Shown here in pieces: positions 1 to 5,940 of a stretch of 7,277 bases of DNA. Origin of the DNA: Halobacteriaceae archaeon Tc-Br11_E2g27 (lineage in GTDB: Archaea; Halobacteriota; Halobacteria; Halobacteriales; Haloarculaceae); the NCBI GenBank assembly GCA_001564135.1, contig LKNH01000131.1:1-7277 (forward strand), read 5' to 3'. Numbering within the stretch: position 1 is the stretch's first letter; every line of letters begins with the position of its first letter. Below the pieces are notes generated by a model. The model did no database searches. It was not told the origin of the DNA and saw only the letters and a program-made list of their open reading frames with translations. The position numbers and the translations under genes were made by a program.

Positions 1-40
1 ATGCACCGGTGACTGCCCGAACACTGCGAAAGAGACTCAT
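1..40 (-). CDS. 5' end of a minus-strand gene of unknown function (partial)
   Basis: On the minus strand an ATG at 40-38 opens a frame reading MSLFRSVRAVTGA, which continues without a stop to the left edge. A TTTTAT element on the same strand (63-68) lies about 23-28 nt upstream. That is the spacing of a leaderless haloarchaeal start, and no Shine-Dalgarno sequence is visible. Only 13 residues are present, so no family can be named. The basic start followed by small and hydrophobic residues would suit a cytosolic protein or the beginning of a membrane segment. It is the next gene downstream of the 88-residue membrane protein on the same strand, 74 bp away. The call rests on the promoter spacing and the open frame and could be chance. 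Confidence 0.45.
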   Translation of the reverse strand, partial: MSLFRSVRAVTGA

Positions 41-62
41 AGTAAATCGACGGGACTGCCGG

Positions 63-68
63 ATAAAA
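63..68 (-). promoter_or_regulatory. TATA-like element for the gene leaving the left edge
   Basis: The minus strand reads TTTTAT here, 23-28 nt before the ATG at 40, in otherwise GC-rich sequence. The spacing suits a leaderless transcript starting at or near the A of the ATG. Assigned by position and composition only. Confidence 0.45.
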
Positions 69-114
69 GCCCTCCGTCGAACAGAAAGAACTGCCGTTCG
101 TGTCTGGGTATCGG

Positions 115-381
115 CTACTCGTCGCCGCCCCGACGACGTTTGATAAGTGCAACGAGTGCCAGAACCACAACCAAAACGGCAAGAACACCAACGATAGCGC
201 CTTTCGGGGCTCCTGTATCGTCGGTTATGATGGGTTCTTCTCCGTCAGTCTCCTCTGTATCCGCATCGGTATCGCTCTCTGTGTCTGTATCCGCAGATGT
301 GATTGTTTTTCGGCCCTGGCTGAACGGCAGGTTGACCGTGATACTCTCAAAGTCAAGGTCAAGGACAGTGATATTTGCCAT
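115..381 (-). CDS. small acidic protein with a C-terminal transmembrane anchor
   Basis: Eighty-eight residues in three parts. Residues 1-25 (MANITVLDLDFESITVNLPF onward) look like a short beta-rich segment. Residues about 29-57 are low-complexity, rich in Asp, Glu and Thr with repeated DTD/DTE units. Residues about 61-80 form one hydrophobic helix rich in Val, Leu and Ala, followed by KRRRGGDE. There is no N-terminal signal peptide. By the positive-inside rule the KRRR after the helix should face the cytoplasm, which would put the acidic part outside; a cytosol-facing tail-anchored form is the alternative. The ATG at 381 is supported by a TATA-like element (406-411) at leaderless spacing. The gene is divergent from the M42 peptidase, with 109 bp between starts. 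I do not recognise a named family, and the function is unknown. Confidence 0.75.
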   Translation of the reverse strand: MANITVLDLDFESITVNLPFSQGRKTITSADTDTESDTDADTEETDGEEPIITDDTGAPKGAIVGVLAVLVVVLALVALIKRRRGGDE

Positions 382-405
382 ATTGTGTCTTTGACTGGTA
401 CTTTC

Positions 406-411
406 TTATAT
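406..411 (-). promoter_or_regulatory. TATA-like element for the 88-residue membrane protein
   Basis: The minus strand reads ATATAA within GATATAAG, 25-30 nt upstream of the ATG at 381. It is one of the clearest TATA matches in the window, and no ribosome binding site follows it, so a leaderless mRNA is likely. Confidence 0.65.
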
Positions 412-457
412 CTACGGTCTGGTGGCAAATTCTTCTCGGGCTGGCGATGAAAGTGAC

Positions 458-464
458 AATACTA
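458..464 (+). promoter_or_regulatory. possible weak TATA element for the M42 peptidase
   Basis: AATACTA lies about 27-33 nt before the ATG at 491, in a locally AT-rich patch of the divergent spacer. The match is poor. It is reported because no Shine-Dalgarno motif precedes the start and a leaderless transcript needs a promoter here. Confidence 0.3.
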
Positions 465-490
465 ACATTGCTTGAATCAACAGCTATCGT

Positions 491-1546
491 ATGGAAACCA
501 ATCAGCGCGAGTTTCTTGACAATCTCCTCGATACGGCGAGTCCATCGGGTTTTGAGCATCCAGCCCAGCGCGTCTGGATTGAGTACGTGTCGGCGTTTGC
601 CGATACTGTCGAAACGGATGCGTATGGTAACGCTATTGCGACGGTAGAAGGCGGCGAAACAACGGTAGCAATCACCGGCCACAGCGACGAAATTGGCTTT
701 ATTGTCCGAGATATCGACGATACTGGCTTCATCAACCTCGGCCGCATTGGGGGCTCCGACCGCACAGTCTCGCGCGGCCAACATGTTACCATTCACACGG
801 ACGACGGGCCGGTCTCAGGCGTCATTGGACAGACAGCAATACATCTGCGGGATGGGGACGACGACGGAGTTGCTGATATTGCAGAACAACACGTCGATAT
901 CGGTGTCGAAAGTGGAGAGGAAGCCGCAGAACTCGTCGAGCGCGGTGACCCAATCACGTTCACACAGACAGTCACCGAGCTTGAAAACGGACGCATCGCT
1001 GCACGAGGGCTTGACAACCGGATTGGGATCTGGGTAGCTGCAGAGGCACTTCGTCGTGCAGCGGAGCAAAACCCAGACGTAACAGTCTGTGCTGTCAGCA
1101 CGGTACAGGAAGAGGTTGGCCTGCGTGGTGCACAAATGGTTGGATTCGACCTTGCCCCTGATGTGGCAGTTGCGACGGATGTGACCCATGCAACGGATGG
1201 GCCAGATACCCCGGGCTCCGCACAGACCGGCATTGAGTTGGGGAGCGGTCCGACAGTCGCCCGCGGAAGTACCAACCATCCCCGGGTCGTCGAGGCAGTC
1301 AGGAGCGTCGCCGACAGCGAAGAGATTCCCATCCAGATTGAAGCGACGGGGAACCGAACGGGGACAGATGCGGATGCGTTCTACACGGCCCGTGGCGGGA
1401 TTCCATCGCTAAATGTCGGTGTACCAAACCGGTATATGCACACGCCTGTCGAGGTTATCGACCTTGCGGACCTTGATGCAACGGCGTCGTTGCTCGGCGA
1501 GTTTGCAGCACGGGCAGCGGAGTTTGAGTACGAAGTGTCGTTGTGA
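491..1546 (+). CDS. M42-family metallo-aminopeptidase (FrvX/TET-like)
   Basis: A 351-residue cytosolic metallopeptidase of family M42, whose members remove N-terminal residues from peptides with a two-metal centre and often form dodecameric (TET) assemblies. Visible residues fit the family: H64 and D66 in AITGHSDEIGF, the bridging Asp D175 in GLDNRIG, the catalytic Glu pair E207/E208 in QEEVGLRG, D230 in VATDVTHATD, and the last metal His H317 in NRYMHTP. The GVIGQTAIHL segment (110-119) lies in the region of the inserted dimerisation domain. Length is normal for the family and no expected metal ligand is missing. The ATG is the first reasonable start and has no Shine-Dalgarno motif. Substrate preference (Glu/Asp, Leu or Lys, or endoglucanase as older annotations say) cannot be read from the sequence. 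It likely serves peptide turnover after the proteasome, a role inferred from characterised archaeal relatives. Confidence 0.93.
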   Translation: METNQREFLDNLLDTASPSGFEHPAQRVWIEYVSAFADTVETDAYGNAIATVEGGETTVAITGHSDEIGFIVRDIDDTGFINLGRIGGSDRTVSRGQHVTIHTDDGPVSGVIGQTAIHLRDGDDDGVADIAEQHVDIGVESGEEAAELVERGDPITFTQTVTELENGRIAARGLDNRIGIWVAAEALRRAAEQNPDVTVCAVSTVQEEVGLRGAQMVGFDLAPDVAVATDVTHATDGPDTPGSAQTGIELGSGPTVARGSTNHPRVVEAVRSVADSEEIPIQIEATGNRTGTDADAFYTARGGIPSLNVGVPNRYMHTPVEVIDLADLDATASLLGEFAARAAEFEYEVSL

Positions 1547-1590
1547 GTGGTTAGCAGGGAGAAGGCCCAGGGATAATTCGTTCCGGTACG

Positions 1591-1596
1591 TTTAAG
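1591..1596 (+). promoter_or_regulatory. TATA-like element of the lsm-rpl37e-purF operon
   Basis: TTTAAG within ACGTTTAAGC lies 25-30 nt before the ATG at 1621, in the 74-bp gap after the peptidase stop. Position and composition fit a haloarchaeal promoter driving a leaderless mRNA for lsm and, by tight spacing, rpl37e and purF. Confidence 0.6.
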
Positions 1597-1620
1597 CACA
1601 CGCTGGGACCGGTTACTGGT

Positions 1621-1815
1621 ATGAGCGAAAACGGAAATCGACCACTGGATGTGCTTGAATCATCTGTCGACACGGCGGTTACTGTCGACCTCAAAGACGG
1701 AGAGCAGCTATCGGGAACCCTGACAGGCTATGACCAGCATATGAATCTGGTTGTGGAGTCGGACGAAGACATAACGATTATACGCGGCGATAACGTGGTG
1801 TCGATACGTCCATGA
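1621..1815 (+). CDS. lsm: LSm (Sm-like) archaeal RNA-binding protein
   Basis: A 64-residue archaeal Sm-like protein. Members form heptameric or hexameric rings that bind U-rich RNA and small RNAs, comparable to bacterial Hfq. The Sm1 motif covers about residues 13-45 and includes the signature GYDQHMNLVV (36-45), with D38 and N42 in the RNA-contact loop. Sm2 is IIRGDNVVSI (53-62), which carries the canonical IRGD. The stretch between the motifs (46-52, ESDEDIT) is very short, consistent with the shortened L4 loop described for haloarchaeal LSm, and the whole protein is close to the minimum for the fold. Its stop TGA overlaps the start of rpl37e (ATGA), which suggests translational coupling. 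A TATA element at 1591-1596 supports this ATG as a leaderless start. Confidence 0.95.
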   Translation: MSENGNRPLDVLESSVDTAVTVDLKDGEQLSGTLTGYDQHMNLVVESDEDITIIRGDNVVSIRP

Positions 1816-1982
1816 CGAAAGGAACTGCGAGCCAGGGGAAGAAGAACACGACGACACACGTGAAGTGTCGCCGCTGCGGAAACAAATCCTATCACGTTAA
1901 GAAAGGAGTTTGCGCCTCGTGTGGCTTCGGAAAGTCCGCGAAACGTCGCGACTATGCCTGGCAGTCGAAAGCTGGCGAATAA
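1812..1982 (+). CDS. rpl37e: 50S ribosomal protein L37e (eL37)
   Basis: A 56-residue basic zinc-ribbon protein of the large ribosomal subunit, found in archaea and eukaryotes. The start reads MTKGTASQGKKNTTTHVKCR. Two zinc-binding pairs are visible, C19-x2-C22 (CRRC) and C34-x2-C37 (CASC). The conserved segment CGFGKSAKRRDYAW follows, then a short QSKAGE tail. The Lys/Arg-rich composition contrasts with the acidic proteins around it, as expected for an rRNA-binding protein. The ATG at 1812 overlaps the lsm stop by four bases (ATGA), and the TAA at 1980-1982 leaves one base before purF. It is short enough to be missed by length-filtered gene finding. The identity is firm from the motif order and the lsm neighbour. 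Confidence 0.95.
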   Translation: MTKGTASQGKKNTTTHVKCRRCGNKSYHVKKGVCASCGFGKSAKRRDYAWQSKAGE

Positions 1983-1983
1983 C

Positions 1984-3426
1984 ATGCAAGAAAAGTGCGG
2001 TGTGGTCGGCATTTCACTTGCCGACCGTGACGCCGCTCGACCACTCTATTACTCACTGTACGCGCTCCAGCACCGCGGCCAGGAATCCGCCGGTATCGTT
2101 ACACATGACGGATTCCAGCAACACGAGCACGTCGAGATGGGGCTGGTCGGCGACGTCTTCGACAACGGCGATTTAGCAACGCTCAACGGGGCAAACGGTA
2201 TCGGTCACGTCCGCTATCCAACCGCTGGCGGTGTCAACGCCTGCTGTGCCCAACCGTTTTCTGTCTCGTTCAAGAGTGGGTCGCTTGGCCTCGCGCACAA
2301 CGGCAATCTCGTCAACGCGGACGACGTTCGAGAGAGCCTTGCAAACCAGGGGCATGCATTCACCTCAAATGGGGACACAGAGGTCATCGCCCACGATATC
2401 GCCCGAAACCTTCTTGAAGAGGACCTCGTCAGGGCCGTCAAATCCACGATGGCACGGATACACGGCTCCTATTCGCTGACGATTATGCATGACGAGACTG
2501 TTTTGGGTGTTCGGGACCCGCAAGGAAACCGGCCGCTGTGTCTCGGGAAGCTAGAGGATGGGTACGTGATTGCCTCGGAATCGGCAGCCATCGATACGCT
2601 TGATGGCGAACTCGTTCGTGACGTTCGTCCCGGTGAACTCATCGTCCTCGAATCAGACGGCTCCGGTTACGACTCCTATCAACTGTTCGACGAGCCACAG
2701 ACGGCACACTGCTTTTTCGAACATGTCTATTTTGCGCGCCCGGATTCTATTATGAGCGATACGCTGGTCTACGACGTTCGTCGGGACCTCGGCAGACAGC
2801 TCTGGGAGGAATCAGGCATTGAGACTGATGTTGTCATGCCCGTTCCGGACTCCGGCCGGGCGTTTGCGTCGGGCTATGCCGAAGCAGCAAATGAGGACGG
2901 TGCAGAGACCGAATTTGCAGAAGGGCTGATGAAAAACCGGTATGTCGGGCGAACGTTCATTATGCCGACACAGGATGAGCGCGAACGTGCCGTTCGGCTC
3001 AAGCTGAATCCAATCAAATCGACGATTGAAGGAAAGACCGTCACGCTGATTGATGATTCTGTCGTCCGTGGAACGACATCCACACAACTCATTCAGTTGC
3101 TCCGGGATGCCGGTGCGGAGGAAATACACCTGCGGATTGGCTCCCCGGCAATCGTCGCTCCGTGTTATCTGGGTATTGATATGGCAAGCCGTGACGAACT
3201 CATCGCCGCCGATAAAACCGTTGGGGAAATTGAGGATGAAATCGGTGCGGACAGCCTGAGTTACCTCTCTATTGACGGAATCACGAATGCCCTCGATTCC
3301 GAACGGACGGACCTCTGCTTTGGCTGTGTGACTGGCGAGTATCCATACGATGTCGAGGGTGAAGCCACGGACCGAGATGTCTCTCGGCCATCGATAGTCG
3401 ACGATGCGATGAGTGCAGACGACTAG
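1984..3426 (+). CDS. purF: amidophosphoribosyltransferase (glutamine PRPP amidotransferase)
   Basis: PurF catalyses the first step of de novo purine synthesis: PRPP plus glutamine gives 5-phosphoribosylamine. The 480-residue product begins MQEKCGVVGI, so the nucleophilic Cys is C5 behind a four-residue leader that must be removed to free it. The Ntn-type glutaminase domain (about 5-235) shows RGQESAGI (31-38), RYPT (77-80), HNGNLVN (105-111) and D131. The phosphoribosyltransferase domain (about 260-450) has the PRPP loop TLIDDSVVRGTTS (354-366). Cysteines C243, C394, C445 and C448 match the four ligands of the [4Fe-4S] cluster in Bacillus subtilis PurF, so a cluster-bearing type is predicted. 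An in-frame GTG at 1921 would add 21 residues but lies inside rpl37e and would bury the catalytic Cys, so I reject it. The one-base gap to rpl37e suggests cotranscription and coupled translation. PurF is usually feedback-inhibited by purine nucleotides. Confidence 0.96.
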   Translation: MQEKCGVVGISLADRDAARPLYYSLYALQHRGQESAGIVTHDGFQQHEHVEMGLVGDVFDNGDLATLNGANGIGHVRYPTAGGVNACCAQPFSVSFKSGSLGLAHNGNLVNADDVRESLANQGHAFTSNGDTEVIAHDIARNLLEEDLVRAVKSTMARIHGSYSLTIMHDETVLGVRDPQGNRPLCLGKLEDGYVIASESAAIDTLDGELVRDVRPGELIVLESDGSGYDSYQLFDEPQTAHCFFEHVYFARPDSIMSDTLVYDVRRDLGRQLWEESGIETDVVMPVPDSGRAFASGYAEAANEDGAETEFAEGLMKNRYVGRTFIMPTQDERERAVRLKLNPIKSTIEGKTVTLIDDSVVRGTTSTQLIQLLRDAGAEEIHLRIGSPAIVAPCYLGIDMASRDELIAADKTVGEIEDEIGADSLSYLSIDGITNALDSERTDLCFGCVTGEYPYDVEGEATDRDVSRPSIVDDAMSADD

Positions 3427-3430
3427 CTGA

Positions 3431-3446
3431 GTCGCTTCAAGGCGAC
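3431..3446 (+). other. small stem-loop after purF
   Basis: GTCGC-TTCAAG-GCGAC can form a 5-bp stem with a 6-nt loop just downstream of the purF stop, in the 84-bp gap before the DUF302 gene. No U-run follows, so it is not a convincing terminator. It could be an mRNA end or processing element, or chance. Confidence 0.2.
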
Positions 3447-3510
3447 CACGCTTCAACCCGCGCTCGCGTCGAGGCGAACATCCTTTGGTGCTCTGAGACC
3501 AGGTATACGT

Positions 3511-3948
3511 ATGAGTCTCCCAATCGACCCATCACGGATCGACCCCGAAGATATCGGTGAGGAAAAACAGAGCCTGGAAATGGAACACGAAGAAGCAATC
3601 GAGCACGTCCGTGCGGTGGCAGAGGAAGCAGGATTCGGTGTCCCCGTCGAGTTTTCGCCATCGGAACTGTTGAACGAGAAGGTTGACGCGGACAGGGACC
3701 CATATTACGTGCTCGGTGCGTGTAATCCCGCGATGGCAGACCGCGCGCTTGATGAAACGTTAAAGCAGGGGGCATTGTTCCCATGTAACTTTGTTATCTG
3801 GGAGGAAGAGCCCGGCACACAGGTTGTCTATCACCTCTCTATCATGCGGATAGCTCGTCTGATCGGCATTGCACCTGACAACGAAGCGTGGGAATCTATC
3901 GTCGCCGACACTGGCGACCTCGTGGACGCATTCTTCGAAGAACTGTAA
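3511..3948 (+). CDS. DUF302-family protein
   Basis: A 145-residue cytosolic protein of the DUF302 family. These are small alpha/beta proteins, widespread in bacteria and archaea, with no settled biochemical function. The match rests on YYVLGACNPAMADRAL (65-80) and the LFPCNFVIWEE segment (89-99), with hydrophobic strands around 104-118. Residues 1-25 are an acidic extension before the domain. C71 and C92 sit in the two family motifs; in this family such positions have been linked to metal or redox roles, but nothing here proves that. There is no signal peptide or membrane helix. It lies 84 bp after purF on the same strand, and I see neither a clear TATA box nor a ribosome binding site, so it may share the upstream transcript. 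It converges on the trans-sulfuration gene with 11 bp between stops. Confidence 0.85.
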   Translation: MSLPIDPSRIDPEDIGEEKQSLEMEHEEAIEHVRAVAEEAGFGVPVEFSPSELLNEKVDADRDPYYVLGACNPAMADRALDETLKQGALFPCNFVIWEEEPGTQVVYHLSIMRIARLIGIAPDNEAWESIVADTGDLVDAFFEEL

Positions 3949-3959
3949 GCCTCACCGGA

Positions 3960-5180
3960 CTACTGCGTTGTGGCGGTCCGGTCGGAAGGTGACTGCACGG
4001 CTGAAAAGCCGCGTTCGAAATCGGCGACTAAATCATCAATCGCTTCGAGACCGACAGAGACGCGTATGAGTCCATCGCCAATGCCAATGTCGGCCCGTCG
4101 CTCCGGCCCAAGCGGTTCGTGAGTCATGGTTGCCGCGTGGTTGACAAGCGTTTCGACGCCTCCAAGACTGACCGCGAGGTTTGCAACCCTGAGCGACTCA
4201 CAGAACGCCTTTGCTTCCGGGATGCCACCCACAAGGTCAAAAGAGAGAACACCGCCGTATCCGTCCATCTGTTCGCGGGCCAAGTCGTGTTGTGGATGGC
4301 TCTTGAGTCCGGGATAGCGAACCTGTTCGACGAGGTCATGGTCAGCAAGAAACTCTGCCAGGGCTGTGGCGTTTGCCTCATGCTGGCGCATGCGCATTGG
4401 GAGCGTTTTCATCCCTCGTCCCAGCAGGTAGCTATCGAACGGGGAAAGTTGGTTACCAAGCGCAACCTGCTGTGAGAACTGAATCTCCTCTGCAATAGGT
4501 GACGAATCCGTTATGAGGGCACCACCGACGCCATCGGAGTGTCCATTGAGGTATTTGGTCGTGCTGTGAGCGACAAGGTCAGCGCCCAATTCGAGCGGTC
4601 GCTGAAAGTATGGGCTGGCAAAGGTGTTATCAACGCCAAAGAGTGCATCATGTTGTGCTGCTATCTCGGCAATCGCCTCGATATCACAGAGCTGGATGAG
4701 CGGATTTGTGGGCGTTTCCATCCAAACGAGCGCGGTATCGGGACGAACCGCATTGGCAACAGCGTCTGTTTCTCTTGCGTCGACGAACTCTACCTCTATC
4801 CCGAGATGGTCATCAAACAATCCTTCGAACATTCGACGTGTGCCGGCATAGAGGTCATCGAAGGCAACAATATGCTCACCGGGCTGGACGAGCGAGAGCA
4901 AAGCCGTCGAGATAGCCGCCGTTCCTGAGGAGAAGACGAATCCATACATCCCATCTTCGAGACCAGCAACCTGTTGCTCGACGGCAAACCGCGTCGGATT
5001 CGAGAGTCGCTGGTAGATGAATTCACCCTCGCTCGGGTCAATCTCTTCGAGACTCATCTCCGGGTCAATTCCCGGGAGTTCATAGGTAGAAGAGAGATGT
5101 ATCGGGCTGGCAACGTCACCACGCTGCCAGTCGACCCATTCCGCAACAGCACGCGTGGAGAACTTTTTGTCTGACCACAT
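3960..5180 (-). CDS. Cys/Met metabolism PLP-dependent enzyme (cystathionine gamma-synthase/lyase type)
   Basis: A 406-residue fold-type I PLP enzyme of the trans-sulfuration family. Family hallmarks appear in order: PIHLSSTYE (26-34), YQRLSNPT (56-63; phosphate-binding Tyr and Arg supplied to the neighbouring subunit), SSGTAA (84-89), the PLP-stacking Tyr in DDLYAGT (Y111), METPTNP (154-160), D184 in FGVDNTFASPY binding the pyridine nitrogen, the Schiff-base Lys K209 in HSTTKYLNGHSD, and SLGGVETLVNHAATMTH (338-354) near the C-terminus. Length is normal. Members make or cleave cystathionine, or act as O-acylhomoserine sulfhydrylase or methionine gamma-lyase. These activities cannot be separated by eye, so I give no symbol. 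E343 in GGVE is shared by cystathionine gamma-synthases and lyases, so cystathionine is the likelier substrate. The ATG at 5180 has a TATA-like element 25-30 nt upstream and no Shine-Dalgarno motif. Confidence 0.92.
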   Translation of the reverse strand: MWSDKKFSTRAVAEWVDWQRGDVASPIHLSSTYELPGIDPEMSLEEIDPSEGEFIYQRLSNPTRFAVEQQVAGLEDGMYGFVFSSGTAAISTALLSLVQPGEHIVAFDDLYAGTRRMFEGLFDDHLGIEVEFVDARETDAVANAVRPDTALVWMETPTNPLIQLCDIEAIAEIAAQHDALFGVDNTFASPYFQRPLELGADLVAHSTTKYLNGHSDGVGGALITDSSPIAEEIQFSQQVALGNQLSPFDSYLLGRGMKTLPMRMRQHEANATALAEFLADHDLVEQVRYPGLKSHPQHDLAREQMDGYGGVLSFDLVGGIPEAKAFCESLRVANLAVSLGGVETLVNHAATMTHEPLGPERRADIGIGDGLIRVSVGLEAIDDLVADFERGFSAVQSPSDRTATTQ

Positions 5181-5204
5181 ACGAGTAAGTTCCTTGGCTA
5201 ATCA

Positions 5205-5210
5205 TTAAGT
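5205..5210 (-). promoter_or_regulatory. TATA-like element for the trans-sulfuration gene
   Basis: The minus strand reads ACTTAA within an AT-rich stretch (about 5200-5214), 25-30 nt upstream of the ATG at 5180. The spacing again suits a leaderless transcript, and suggests the gene is not simply read through from the envelope pair upstream. Confidence 0.5.
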
Positions 5211-5254
5211 TATTTCGGCTATGTGATAATTTTCTCCGATAAATGAATTACTGT

Positions 5255-5267
5255 TGAGCATAGCTCA
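5255..5267 (-). other. short inverted repeat after the two-helix membrane gene
   Basis: TGAGC-ATA-GCTCA forms a 5-bp stem with a 3-nt loop, 16 bp downstream of the minus-strand gene that ends at 5283. No strong T-run follows at once, though AT-rich sequence comes further on. It could contribute to 3'-end formation between the envelope pair and the trans-sulfuration gene. Otherwise the 102-bp spacer 5181-5282 shows only the promoter noted above. Confidence 0.2.
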
Positions 5268-5282
5268 GGAGCCAGTAGGCAA

Positions 5283-5498
5283 TTACTGGTCAATAACTTG
5301 GGTGGCTATGGTAGATTGTTCTTGAGGGCCTGCACCGATGCTACCAATCAGCCAGAGGACAACATAAAGGAAGCCAGCGAGGAGGACGAGGCGCCAGGTG
5401 AGACCAATCACCAGTTTTGCAACGACTAGTACCAGTATGAGTACCAGCAGTGAGCCGATAATGAATCCGAACGGTTCAACAAACAGGAGTGAGTGCAT
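5283..5498 (-). CDS. small two-helix membrane protein
   Basis: A 71-residue hydrophobic protein. Two membrane helices are visible, about residues 9-33 (rich in Leu, Val and Ile) and 36-54, joined by a short turn containing TWR (34-36). A polar acidic tail follows from about 57 to 71 (GPQEQSTIATQVIDQ). The closely packed helices suggest a hairpin with both ends on the same side. No catalytic motif is seen and I do not recognise the family. The start at 5498 lies three bases after the stop of the secreted-protein gene, so the two are almost certainly cotranscribed and probably translationally coupled; no clear Shine-Dalgarno is visible. The context suggests a role at the cell envelope together with its partner. 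Confidence 0.75.
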   Translation of the reverse strand: MHSLLFVEPFGFIIGSLLVLILVLVVAKLVIGLTWRLVLLAGFLYVVLWLIGSIGAGPQEQSTIATQVIDQ

Positions 5499-5501
5499 GG
5501 A

Positions 5502-5918
5502 TTACGCTGATTCGTTTCCAGCAGTCTCGTTATCGGATTCATCATCTGACTCATCAGTGTCATCGCCTGAGGCGATATCCGAGACGACATCTCCAAGATG
5601 GTCAACTGAGCCGTTCAAGAACGAGTTGATTGCCTCATGAATCTCGCTTACGTGAGACGGTACGTGTTCAGGGACGCCATCGCTTGGTCCAACTGAGTGG
5701 TTATCTGCACTTGCGTTATCATTGGCTGCAGGACCTCGGTCAGCAGCGGACTCAGTTGCGTTTGAGTCGTCGTCAGCATTTTGCGATGGGTGGTCGTCCG
5801 TTGCATTGTTTGCATTGTTTGCCGATACGTCTGCGGGCGTGGCGCCACCGACAGCAGCGACGCCGCCGACGAGAACGGTCAGTGCCAATCCAACGGCCAG
5901 CAGTTTTTGTGCGTTCAT
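5502..5918 (-). CDS. secreted acidic protein with many N-glycosylation sequons
   Basis: A 138-residue exported protein. Residues 1-26 form a Sec-type signal peptide: MNAQK, a hydrophobic core at about 6-23, then small residues (GGATPADVSA) suited to cleavage. No lipobox Cys is present, so it is not a lipoprotein. The mature part has a low-complexity Asn/Asp/Ala region (33-80), a conserved-looking segment about 82-117 (VPEHVPSHVSEIHEAINSFL onward) that could form an amphipathic helix, and a very acidic tail. Seven N-x-S/T sequons are present at N38, N53, N68, N73, N102, N130 and N135, a high density suggesting a glycosylated surface or secreted protein. Similar proteins with an 'IHEAINSFL'-like core occur in haloarchaea as hypotheticals, as I remember them. 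The function is unknown. It is the first gene of a pair with the two-helix membrane protein and is divergent from the wHTH/DICT unit. Confidence 0.8.
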   Translation of the reverse strand: MNAQKLLAVGLALTVLVGGVAAVGGATPADVSANNANNATDDHPSQNADDDSNATESAADRGPAANDNASADNHSVGPSDGVPEHVPSHVSEIHEAINSFLNGSVDHLGDVVSDIASGDDTDESDDESDNETAGNESA

Positions 5919-5940
5919 TGCACTCGGCCCTTACAGAGAG

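Noticed and set aside
260..300. Repetitive TCTGTATCCGC-like tract resembling a direct repeat array
   Set aside because: It is the coding sequence of the DTD/DTE low-complexity spacer in the 88-residue protein. The units are irregular and there is no CRISPR-like spacing.
793..1332. Long open frames on the minus strand inside the M42 peptidase gene (179 and 154 codons)
   Set aside because: They lie wholly opposite a gene with all its catalytic residues. Their translations are Ser/Pro/Thr- or Cys-rich with no recognisable domain, typical of antisense shadows.
1921..1983. Upstream GTG start for purF giving a 501-residue protein
   Set aside because: The extra 21 codons overlap rpl37e in another frame and would bury the catalytic Cys that must lie near the N-terminus of PurF.
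2812..3456. 214-codon minus-strand frame opposite the 3' half of purF
   Set aside because: It is antisense to the conserved PRPP-binding and cluster-ligand region of purF, shows no domain or promoter of its own, and lacks the acidic composition of the other proteins here.
4119..4928. Plus-strand frames of 118 and 129 codons within the trans-sulfuration gene
   Set aside because: They are opposite an intact PLP enzyme and have no motif or upstream TATA element.
5181..5282. Possible small gene or RNA in the spacer before the trans-sulfuration gene
   Set aside because: The sequence is AT-rich with stops in all frames, and it holds only a TATA-like element and a weak 5-bp hairpin.
5789..5821. 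Short tandem repeat around TTGCATTGTTTGCATTGTTTGC in the secreted-protein gene
   Set aside because: It encodes the Asn/Ala repeat (NNANNA) of the low-complexity region, so coding explains it; only about three units are present.
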